This document shows positions 44,001 to 56,000 of a stretch of DNA of 64,000 nt, in pieces. The stretch comes from Bemisia tabaci. Taxonomy: Eukaryota; Arthropoda; Insecta; Hemiptera; Aleyrodidae. Position 1 is the first letter of the stretch. Each line of letters begins with the position of its first letter. The translations under genes and the position numbers were made by a program. Below the pieces are notes generated by a model. That model was not told the DNA's origin. It made no database searches and saw only the letters and a list, made by a program, of their open reading frames with translations. Location: positions 7,006,001 to 7,070,000 of the forward strand of contig NC_092801.1 in the NCBI RefSeq assembly GCF_918797505.1, given 5' to 3'.

Positions 44001-47000
44001 GTGTTCGAAACTCACAGTCGCCAACGCGCCAAATGCGCCTAAGAAATTGGTCATGGTGCCTAAAAAATGAAGGCTCTGCGCCAACGTGGCCCCTTAAAAT
44101 TTCCCACCCCCCCCCTCCAAAAAAAAATTCTAATTTTTCTGTTTGGTGATGTTTCAAAATTCCCCCCTATTACAGTTACTAGTTCTGTAACTAAATCGTC
44201 TTACGTCTAACTTTTCACTAAATGCGCTGTGATATGTAGGCAAAAAGTCAATCTGGCCCCTAAGACATTTTCAACGGCCCCTGCAAATCGAGCTTGATGC
44301 GCCACATGGCTCCTGAAACTCGAAGGTGAGTTTCCAACACTGCTCAGGAATTTCAAAAATATTACTTTTTTATGGCTCTGTACGCATAGATTGCTGCGAT
44401 TTTGCGACAAACTTGTGATTTTCACTGCGGTTTTGCCCCCTCCCCCCTTCCAAAAAAAAAAAAAAAAAAACGCGATTCTGAATCCGTTTTCGAGGCCCTC
44501 CCATTTTCACACGCGACCTATCGCGACCCGCCCGATCGCTTTTTTCGACAGAAGTTCCTACTAAGTTCGGCCGACGAACCTAGAGACGAATTAACGAACC
44601 GAATAGTTGGAATGATGTAAAATACCATGTCCTTGTTCTCCTGTATTCCGTAGGTATGCAATTTTACCGACTCGGAAGTCGGAATAGTTGTATCACGCGT
44701 TTCGCCAAATCTAACGTTTCTACTCCTGCGTTTAAGTCTTTGAGTCAGTGGCAAAGAGATTCTCCTTCATTGCATGCATGCAATGGACCCCTAGACAAGG
44801 CACGAATTCAAGCATTCTGATACATGTTTCTTAACCAGAATTTCACGTAGAACACGATTCGCGCAACGAAAATGACTGAAACCAACTCCTAACAAAGATA
44901 TTAACGTTTTTATTTCACATTGGCTACAAGGAATTCGAACTGCCCGCTCACAAGAAACTCAAAGCTCTACGCGAGTCAAATCGCGCACTACAACGGTTTC
45001 TGCAAGCCTCTCAATCGAGCAATGTTCATTTTCCACCATGTTTTTTCCAAACTATAAGCAATTTGCTACAGCTGAGCCAAAGCGTCAAGCCTGAGGTTGC
45101 CAGATTTTTACATCGCAGAGACTGTCATGATAACGTTTAGCGCGCGATGTGAATCACGCAGAGCATTGAGTTTTCATGAGCGGGTGGTTTGAATTCACGC
45201 ATCAAGAATCATCAAATATCTTCGTAAAAAGTCGATTTCGGTAATTTTCGTTGTGCGTATCGTGTTCTACGTAAAATTTTAGAATCATGCACGGAAAAAA
45301 ATTGTATTCATTCATTGCTAAAAACAGTGAGTGCAATGTTTCAATGTAGATTTTACAACAAAAAAAATGCTACTTCAACCACCCCCGTGGTTAAATTAGT
45401 TCTATTCAAATGCATTAAAGTATGCATTGGTTAAAGTAGCATTTTTTTGTTGTAAAATCTGCGTTGAAACATTGCACTTCCTGTTTTTAGCAATTGAATT
45501 GTTGAATCAGCAATTTTTTTTCCGTGTGTATCAGAATGCTAAAATTCGTACCTTGTCTAGTGGTCCATTTCATACAGCAGAAAATTCTCCATGGGAGCTT
45601 AGCTTTTGAAAAAAGTCAGTGCATGACGTCACTACATGGTCATGGTTTTCTCAAGAACAACTCGCTACAAGTTACTTGCATCACCACTGTTACTGGTCGC
45701 GACAACTTGATTTTCGTTGGTATCGATCATTTTAATCTAATCACTCGAAAGGATTAAATGACTTTGCCCGCAATTAATATTTAATCGCAGCGATCTAGAA
45801 AAATATTGCGTTTGTAATGCGGCAAATTGAAGTGCTCTACATCGTGGTTGAAGACCTTACTTTTCGGGTAATTTTTGTGCGTGAGTCTCTCTATCAACGC
45901 GTCTACAATTTTCGGGATTGTGAAGATTAGAGAGGATTTCAAATTTTTGGAGAGCTGAAAAGTGCAGAAATACTCTTTATCGCACGAAAAGAGTACTGCC
46001 GTGCTAAGGGAGAACGCCGTATGAACATTCGAGAGTTGCCAAATTTCCTTCAATTAAGTGTTCATTTTTTAGGAAAGTTATGAATATTTGTCCTTGAAAT
46101 TTGCAGGGACTTCAGGTGAAATTGCGAAGAAAATAATCTGAAAAATTGGAAGGAAAATATGTATAAGTTTACCAGGAAATTCGTGTTTTATCAAAGGAAA
46201 TTTGGCAATGCCTGAAGGTTCATACGGCGTTTTTCCGTAGCACGGCTGAGTAGTCTGCCGTGCTCAGGAAGAACGACGTATGAGCCGTCAGACGTTGCCA
46301 AATTTTTTTCGATAAAAACCGAATTTGTACAGGGAAAATTGTGATTATTTTTTTTCAAAATTTTCGTATCGTACGCAATTTAATCTAATATCCCTATCTG
46401 CAAATTTCAAAGAAAAATGTGCATGAATGTCGTCAAAACACATGTTTTATCACGGGAAATTTGGCAACTCTCAAATGTTCATACGGCGTTTTTCCTTAGC
46501 ACGGCAGCGGTAGTGCAGAGATTTTAATATACACGTAACTTAGGCAACAGTGTAGCTACGCAGTTGCTGTTGCGCATGCGTCGATGCGGTATGCGGTCAT
46601 TGTTTTGATTGTGTTGTTTACCTACAAAAATGGACAAATGTACCCATTTTAGCTTTTTCTCCAGTTCTAAAATAGTCAATGCTAGTGTCATATTCGAATC
46701 AATTCTCTTTATCTGCAACTATTCTTCTTCCAAGAGGGAAAGTGCGTTTACCGGATGCATAATATTATGACAGGTTCTTGCAGCCCTAACCTCTTTTTCA
46801 ATTTAGTGCCAGGGCTAAGATCTTCAGTTCGAACATGAGTGAAATGTTTCCATTTACATTCAGCATACGAATCTATCACTGAACTTACCCAGCTCCAGCG
46901 GTTTGGATGAATTACATATGCAAGTGTCTGCGCTCCTCTTGAAAGCAATGTCTACTACGCGTCTTTTTTCTTTGCAGATTGCCATGGAGGTTATCGCCCC

Positions 47001-50000
47001 AAACATTGTCTAAAGTAAGCTTATCCAGAAAGTTTACTCTTTCTTCTTGTCAATGTCTGCTTAAACGGTGGCTTAAAGTGAATTCATGTAGTTTGCTAAA
47101 GTCTGTTAAATACTCTTGTGCCATCTGCACTTTAAACCTGGAAAAAATCGATGATAAATTCTTATCTTGTGATCATTTTGATCCACGCTTTCACTCCATG
47201 GTTTCGGATGTAAAGTACCTCATAATTTTCTCTCAGCTTTTATTGCTCAAATAATGATATACCTATTTGCCTTTCCTCTTTAGAAAATTTACCTTTTGCC
47301 TCACAAGTTATCAAATTTTGCTCAACCATTTTTATTAATTTTCGTTATAATCAATTAAGTACAATTCTATTCAAAATTTGCCTTCATCAACATGCCTTTG
47401 CATTATCTTTTGTCAATTTTCTCTTGAAATACCAATTGTCTCTCAAAACGAAATTGTACCTTCAAATTTTCAAGCCAAAGCAATTAGACTTTTCTCCATA
47501 TGACATGCTCCAATGAAGCATAAACGTTACGCTTTAATAAGAACAAAGAAGAATTTGCTCATGACCAGAAAAATTCAGCCATCAGGTGAAGACTCTATTT
47601 GTATCAAACCCCCAAGTTCGTATCATTCATTGTCATCCCCCATAAGATTACCCTTAACATTGCCAGATAAGTATTTAAGTGAAAAAGTCTGTCCAGGTTT
47701 ACTCAAAATGCAAGCTCTCCCAAGAATATAGGTACCGATGACGGAGTAAAGCACGGAGCTCTTTTAATTTAGATCACATTTTAGCGTTGAAGCTCAGTTG
47801 TGAGGTAATGCATAATTGCCAAGACTCAAGTTGAAATATTACTGCCCTTCAGCTAAAACTTTATCATTAAGATCAAGTCACCTCTATTCTCATCTTGTTA
47901 TCAGGAGGTAGAGCGGATTTACTGCATAATCACAAATTATGTGATTTCCATGGGAGCGACTCCAGAATCTAAATGTTCGTCTCAATCAGCTCATAAATCT
48001 TTGAAATTACATCTGGCAATGTTGTATATGGATCATTGTAACCCACTGCTGTGTCACCTATTGCTGTTGATCACCTAAATTTATGCTGCGCTCTTTTGAG
48101 TCCCGCTCATTCTTTCATCTAATTCCAGAAACTTGAACACCTGCCGAATAGATTTTTTTGTCTCCCACCCCAAGGAACTTATTTTGACCGCACTGTTTCA
48201 GTATTTCTTTCTCTCTTTTTCTTTGTCCATAGCAGAACTCTCCTATGAATTTTCCTGAGATTTTTAGTGATTTCTCCCTCCCAATAATTTATCTAATTTT
48301 TAGTGATTTAGAGAAGGAGAGGTAAATAAGATGTATATTAATCATTAGCTATAGAGAAAGAGAGGTGGAATAATATATATATTAATCTTTAGCAATACAG
48401 AAGGAGAGGTAGAATAATATATATATTAATCAATGGCAATAGAGAAGGAGAGGTAGAATAATATGTAAATCATATATATTATTGGTTTTTACTGAACCCT
48501 TTAAGAAAAGTTTCTTATTTTTTCGGACTAATCGATTTAACAGTTTTCGTATTAAAAAATAAAATGTTTGTAGAAATACTGAAATAGGGTGGACGAAATA
48601 CATTCCTTTTTGCGGGAGATGACAAATTGGAGTGATAATGGTTTGCTTTCATCCCCAGTCTTAAGTGTATACCCTCCCCACCCCTCCCCATATTGTCAGA
48701 AGCACTGACACTTCATCTGTTTACATGCCCACCTTCACCAACAAATTTTGAATTGTCATCCTAGCTGGACTGTGCCTCTGACCTAATTCCGTCATTCGTT
48801 TTTATTATTTGGAACGGTAGATTCCTGCCTAACGAAATGAACTTTCTTACTTTCAGACTTTCAGATTAACACTTAATTCTAAAGCTGAAATCATTTTATA
48901 TTTACCAATGCATGCACTTCCTCAATGTCATTAGGATTATACTTGTTGCTCAAATTCATTGCCTCATACAATTAGTGAAATTCGCAACTTTTTTGTTCGC
49001 TGTCTCATTCAAAGCATATGGTTTTCTCTATGTGTTCATCTCCAATTTGCAGCTCTTACTTTTCAAGGTATTAGTTAGATTTGAGACTCGAAGCTTGCAA
49101 TTCCATCCAATACCTGAAGAAATTTATCAGGTCTTCCAACTTTTTAAGTTTTTTCTCCCTCATTCCTTTTCTTTGATTCCTACCTAATTTTTTTCTTACT
49201 TTTTTTTCAGTCCCTGTTGTCTGATTGTGTTAGATCAATTTGTGTTATCATCTGCCAGGCTATCAATGAACAACACATCACCGTGCTCATCATAAAAAAA
49301 AAAAATTTGAAAGATTTAGGAATAGTATTGAAAACGTTTAACATCACTTCATGTATTTTTATTTTTCTATGTTAATTCCCTTTGTTCGATATCATCCAAA
49401 TTATTTTATCCTTTCTGTGTTTAAAATCTGTGTGTTTGATAACTTTTGAATGGTTTCCTTTTTAAACGAAGTGAATGAAAGATTGTAATATCCTACTTTG
49501 TTTTATTTGCAGGTATTTTTGTGCAACCCACAGCACGTAAACGAAAAGTTGGACGTTGTAAACTCTGCTCCTTGAAGTTCTTGTCGAAACACAAGTTTCA
49601 TAAACATATCAGGAATCATGTCTCTCAACCTATAGTTAGACTTCAAAAGATCAGATGGCCAATTGTTGTGAAGATCAATAAAGGTAGATTTTGTTTTTTT
49701 GATTTTCGTTGAATTTCTACCGCTGTTTAAGAGCAGAAGATATCTGTAGATGCATGGTGGAGTCAAATCGCCCGTGTGATAGTTGCATCATCTCTTTTGC
49801 TTTGTACATAGTAGAAAATCTTTGTCTATAATATCCAAAATCATCAAGCTCAGTGCAGCCTAGAAGTCCCAGGCGGAGAATACAACTTTTTCCAAGTCTC
49901 CATAAATTCTTTTGAAAGATCTTTTACTGGACAAGTATTGCAATCAATCTATTTTCTAAAGTATTTAGTTCTGAAAGGAGTTTCTTTTGTTTTATTTTTT

Positions 50001-53000
50001 GTTCTCTTCTCGTTTTTAATTGGATGACAGAGTTCTTGAAATAGACTGTCTGACAAGGTGTAAATTTTAAGCATCGCAAGACTCGTTGTCCCATTGAAAT
50101 TTCCTATCAAACACGATTTGTGCCTCGAAAATTATTAAAAGTAACTTTTGATCACGATATTAACGTTTTCCAATGTATAAATTCCAATTTCTCGCTCTCA
50201 ATACGAAACCATAATGTAGGTGCATCAGTTAAATTAATCTCTAAACGTTACTGTGACAGTCTCTGCCGTATATAACTATGGCAACCTCAATCTCAGCGCT
50301 TGGGTTCAATTGATGCACATTGTTTACTGTTTGAAGAATGCAGGGCGGAGAAGGAATACTGCTTGATTAAGTATCCTGCCAAAACTATCGCAGTGTGTGA
50401 TTTGATTTATGTAGCCTTCAGTTTTTCTTGTGAGCAGGAAATGAAAATTTCTTGTAAGCTGTGCTGAATGAAAACATTAGTATCGTGGTTAGTTCCTTTC
50501 AGTAATTTTTGGCGCCAAAATTGTATTCTTCGTGAAAATTTGATGAAAAAACATATACCAGAATGCATAAATTCACCCCTTATCCAGTGGTTCATCCATA
50601 GAACATCAAGACCAGCATGCATTAAGATTGTTCGTTTTGGTAGAGTTAAATTCAGTCTTTGCTGTGTCCATACTTTTACATCTATCTTCGAATTTTCTAA
50701 TAATTTTTCAATTTTATTGTCTTGTGACTTTTGTTCCTCTTTTAGTAGGGTCCATTCAGGGCACTCATTCAAACCGTGCCAATATTTAACATGTTCTACA
50801 ATTAAAATGAATTTATGAAAAAAAAATAGTCAGGTTCTAAAGATGGTACCAAGCATTTCACTCCTTCCGGCAAACCAGATCCAAGAGTTTAGACTGGCAA
50901 TAAAAGCGTGACAAGAAACTTTTTAAATTGCAGATCGTTGGAACCTTAAAGAGAATGAGGTTTTTGATTCTCATAACAACTATGGGGAACCACCAACAGA
51001 TTGTTTGAAGGTGACAGAGCGAAAGAAATCAGACGATGAAAGATCCAATGACAGCTCTGGCAAAGCGTGTCCACTAAAATTAACCCTCAAGATTAACAAG
51101 AAAAAAAATTCTGCTGGGGCTCCTGAATTTTCTGTAAGTACTTTAAATTCTGAATTGTTTTGAATGTAGAGAGGATTAAAACGTAGCAGGTCAGCTTACA
51201 CCTGATGTTGAGTTTTATAACCTTTAAAATCTCTCATTTGGCTGTCCAGACTGTCTGAAGTTTTCTAGATTTAGTCATTTCGCTCTCCAAAGTGTCAATT
51301 TAGTGACTTTGACTATGGAGACAAGAGAAACAGAGGACTTGATGCAACAAAATTTGGACAATTTTAGGACAGAATTATAAAATCATGAAATGTTCTTCTG
51401 CTCAATCCAACTGCAGAGACTCTAAAAATTCTAATATTGTTAGGCTGTCTTAGCTCTAAGCCGGTTCTGAGTATTTAATTATCTATCTAGTCTCATCAAT
51501 TCAAAGAAAAAGCCAAGCCCCTCAACAAATCCTCCTTTATCTGAAGAAAATTTGATATGCTTAATTTTGTTCCCTGAATTCAAATTTTTAAAGCAGTGGC
51601 GTGGCGTGCTTTGCGATTTATTGATTGATCTGCCATTTAAACCTACAGAAAAGGACCAGTAAATAGAATGCTTGCAACGAACACCTTAAGAATGGATCCT
51701 TTACCACAGCCTCAAATGGGAAGTATTGATTATCGATCGTTCACGTCTGGCCACTGTTTTAAGGGTAGTTTAGCTGAAAATAATGCCTATGGCTACCCTC
51801 CAATCTTTTGAAATTTCCTAATTGAGTAATTTTCCGCATTAAAAGTTGGTTTGCCAGAAAGTTCCTTCGAAAATTAATCCAACCACCGCTTTGAGTTTGT
51901 AAGTGAAAAATCGATTTTTTTCAAATTAAATTGAGAAAATTTACACACCTTGAGGGTGTCAAATCTTGATAGAAATTTTTTTAAATTAAACTAAAAATGT
52001 AACATCTTAGGGATAGAAGCAATCGGACGATTATAAGGACAATCACAATCGCAGTCTGTTGCTGTCGTTTAGAGAGACTGTTGATGATTCAGCCAACTCA
52101 CGTTAAATGTTCAATATAAAACTGACCTAAGAGAAAAGTCCCTCAAAAGAGAGAAAAAATTTTCCTTTAAGAGACTTATGCTTTTTTTTCTGAAATTCGA
52201 AGTATGTTAGTGGAATCATCAAGACTCATTAAAGTAATACCTGAATTTCTTTTAACTTGGTAAACTTGGGGAGTCATTTACCGCATTGATCTAAACACTT
52301 GTTTCTTGAAGTTTTATTTTTTATCTATTTTTATTCATGTTATGCGAGTTAGAAAGTCGACTAATTTCAATGTTAAAATGCTGTATGAAACTCCTGTCCA
52401 AGTGTTCTGTTGTGTTAGTACATACTTGCCACTGGCTGAAAACTTGTCAAGTGACTAGTGTCAAGACTAGTCGAAAGAACCGGGTAAAATTTTAAATCCT
52501 CAAATTGATACTGAAACTACTATTGATTGATGGAAGATGTAACTTTACGAGATGTATGTTTAAATATAAACTCAAGCACTGTTTGACTTGTGTTCCCATT
52601 CCAAAGAATTTTCGAAATGCCCCCTTCCTTGGAAAAAGCTCGACTAATCATATAATTCAAGCATGCATTTTCTCGTTTGTTTTTTTGTTTGTTTTTTTCC
52701 CGAAGGTTGGTGCATGAACTCCTGCCTTTTATTTTGTTTCGTTTTGTTTTTTCTTACGTCTTTGTCATAATTTATTTGCACAGTGAAGCACCGACTATCC
52801 GGTGCAATGTGGTGGAGGTCCATGCCAGATAACGAAAATGACGGAGAATTAAGAACACCAAAAAAAAAACCCGAAAAAATGTCATTTCAAGCTCTATTTG
52901 TCACCAGAAAGCACAATCTTGGCCAGTGCTCTATCGTATTTGTAAAACATAGTCATCTACTTCAAGAATAAATCACAAAAAACCACTCATATTTTCAATT

Positions 53001-56000
53001 TTTACCCAAGACACTGGTTTCTATCGTGTCACGTCTGGAAATGACATGTTTTAACGGTGAAAAAGCTGTGCTGGGTAACCGAATTACGGATAATCGGTGC
53101 TTCACTATGTAATTGTTGGTAAAGTAAGGTACTGGTGAAAAACGATTCTTCAAATCAATGTGATATGTTTCTGTACTGAGTAGTTGAATGGAAAAAGAAA
53201 AGTCGTCTGTTTTTTGTCCAGCATATGGAGGGTTTTCTGTACTCTAAATGTTTAATGGCCGGAGGGAAACGCAGAAAATAAGTTTGATAGCATCAGTGGA
53301 AAGGGCTAATTGTTTTCGGAATTCTTTTAAGGAGGCAGTAAATAACGAAATGATCGTCACCGAGTTTTATCAAGTTTTTAAAGCCATATGACTATAAATT
53401 ACATAGTTTTGGTCATTTTAGATGAAGTCAAAATTGAGTGGTCAGGATTGTTCCTGCAAATCCTATCAGTGAAAGTTCTCACACTTATTTTTAATACTTT
53501 TGCAAGAGCCTATTAAAAAAGTATCAGAAATGAAAGAAATCCAAGAATGTACTCCCAGAAACTTGAAAAAGTAATATATTATCAGAAATTTTTGGTATGA
53601 AGAAAAACTTGCTACTTTGACAGGGTTGCCACATTCAAGGAATAACGGGAAATGTTAGGGAATTTTAAAAAGTCAGGGAAAATGACGAAAATGTAATTTT
53701 TACTTTTTCAGTTATCATTTTTTTCAATGTCAATTGAGGAGCACCTTCATTTGTTCTCTAGAATGGGTTTGACGTTTCGAACAAGAACTTTTGCCCGAAA
53801 ACTATTTCTAAATGTCTTTTTGACCATCTAGCATAACTTCAATTGTCAGGGAATTTCAACTTCATTTCCTAGCTTCGGTGGCAACCCAGCTTTAGCTTCA
53901 AAGTCGACCTTAAATTACTTGATATCTTATGAAAAATGCTTCAGCTTCAAAGGGGACATTAAATTACTTGATATCTTATGAAAGATGCTTTAGCTTCAAA
54001 GGGGACATTAAATTACTTGATATCTTATGAAAGAACGAAAGCTTCATATCTTCTAAATCTTAAAATCTGGTCGTAATGTTTTTGAAAATTTTGGAATTGA
54101 CCCGTAGACTGAGGCTCTTTACCAGACCTAGCCTCAATCCTGCACAAAGCAAAATAACAACACTATATCCCTAGTGGCCAGGTAGCCCTATAGTGAAATA
54201 ATCATCATTGATGATCGAAAATTAAAGGACTAGCCGAAAACACCTTAACACTTTGGGAGAGGGAACCTACAAAGTGTTTATTCTGTCCTCAGGTCGTTTC
54301 CACCCCTTCTCCGCCCTCTGATATATCTCTCGGCTTGGGAGAGCATACGGAAGACTCCTTCGAACGCTTAGCCTCATCAAACATGACGGATCAGTGTGTG
54401 TCTGAAAATGGGCTGACGTCCATGTCGGAGGAAGAGGAGCAGATGGCTGACGACAATTTCTCCTCTAACGAGGAGAACTCGGATGCCAATCGAACAACTG
54501 AATCCGACGTCGGCATGGATCAGCAAGAAAGCGAAGGTATCTACAAGTTGATGGATAACTCGGCTCATTGAGTGTCTTCTCCACAAGAACAGGAAATGCC
54601 TGATCTTTCTAATATCTAGTGGGGGGCGAAAGTGAGGCATGGAGAGATATCAGAGCAAGTCTAAAAAGAGAACTTATTCATTTGAGCTCAGGAACATAGA
54701 ATATTTTAGGAATATTATCGAAAAAAGTTGAGTTGTTTTTGGAATGCTGAGGATTTCCATGAAATACAGGAAAATTCGTTGTAAGAAAAATTTGCCTAAC
54801 GAGCCGTTGACATCTTAAAACCCTCTTGGTGTTTTCTTCCTAGTATAATGATCGGATGCCTAATTCATGACTGGCATAATAATAACTTATAAACGTATAA
54901 AGCATAAAAACATTCTTTTGTGTCAGATAAGTGACTTTAATCTACAAGTTTGTTCAATGCCCCAATGACTTGACACAACTTCATGAGTCCCCATCCAAGG
55001 GCATGAAAATAGTCCGAATGGCTGGCCATCTTCCTCATGCCCTTCATGAATCCAGCTCAAGTGATTTTAGAGTTTTGAATGTTAAAGCGACAATAGTTTG
55101 TCTCGAAAGTAATACTAAAAAACATTAGAGTCCTGTGTGAAAGGTTGTAGTATGTTTTGGCACGGAAAACACAGAGAAAACTGTTCATTTCAATAGATAA
55201 GCAAGCCCAAGTACATTAAAAGATGCTTCATTCTTGATTATTGAACAGGCATGTTTACTGCCTTTATTTTGCTTTTTTTTTATCACTCATAGTATCTCGT
55301 TATCTAATCTTGGGTTCCTGTTACAATTCATGTCAGTCTTTCACAAGTTAAAGGTGAAGGTTTTTTTTCTGTTTTAATTGAGTATATTTTAATGATTGGA
55401 CGAATTCAATCCTAGAATTAGTCTAATTGCATTTATTTTCAACTAGTTTCCTCTCGTATTTTATTTATTAACAGAAAACTAGGTAACATACATCCTTGAT
55501 ATTTACTATGAATTTTCCCTTAATGTGTTGTTGTGTGGTCAATGGTCGCAAACTATCTCGGATTATTAATCCTTTGAAACTCTATGTGGGTTGGGATCTT
55601 GGTACTAGCACGTCCATTGTTACTTTTTCTTATAATTCTATCCCTTCCTTATTTTAATATTTGACTTTCCAGTTAATGGCGATGAAGAGCCGGACTTGGA
55701 AATGTCCGCTCAGGATGACACGGACGATCCTCCTGAAGACCTAGACAAGAAATTGATCCTGAAACTCACCTCGAAGAAGGAGTTTCTGGACCCTGAGGAA
55801 CAAGAGGAACAGGAACAAGAGCTAAACGAGTCGAAAGAAGACTCTTTCTGCGAAGAGGAAGAGATGAGCTTCAAAAACGGGATTGTAAAGCAAACTCTTG
55901 AAGACATGAAGAACGGAGACTTGGAGGACGAAAAGCAGTACAACCACAAAGATAGCATCACATCGGAGTCAGAAGAAGATGCGCTCAAAGAGGGCGACCG

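Larger units (their letters stand above)
32045..49512 (+). other. 17.5-kb intron of the zinc-finger gene, repeat-filled
   Basis: GT-AG intron between coding exons 2 and 3, phase 1 on both sides. Some 20 mobile-element copies are listed separately. Unannotated stretches such as 32875-34010, 38945-39410 and 46508-48310 show no supported gene. The part from 46,500 on is poorer in repeats. Confidence 0.7.
51134..54292 (+). other. Zinc-finger gene intron between exons 4 and 5
   Basis: 3.2 kb, GT-AG. Besides the hAT MITE, the CAGGG-end element and the 49-bp tandem repeat listed separately, no further feature was recognised. Confidence 0.6.

Noticed and set aside
46748..46948. 66-codon minus ORF ending in TLAYVIHPNRWSW on the N-terminal side
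   Set aside because: Some coding flavour and a GTAAGT in the middle, but no second exon or family match.
46978..47014. 37-nt stretch with a good acceptor (TTTGCAG) and donor (GTAAGC)
   Set aside because: Including it between exons ending 32044 and starting 49513 would shift the frame.
47513..47731. 72-codon plus ORF (KHKRYALIRTKKNLLMTRKI) with coding-like composition
   Set aside because: Stop immediately upstream, no acceptor in the needed phase, lies inside the long intron. Could be an alternative exon but unsupported.
53891..54038. CRISPR-like array (three regular repeats)
   Set aside because: Contiguous 49-bp tandem units without spacers in a eukaryotic intron.
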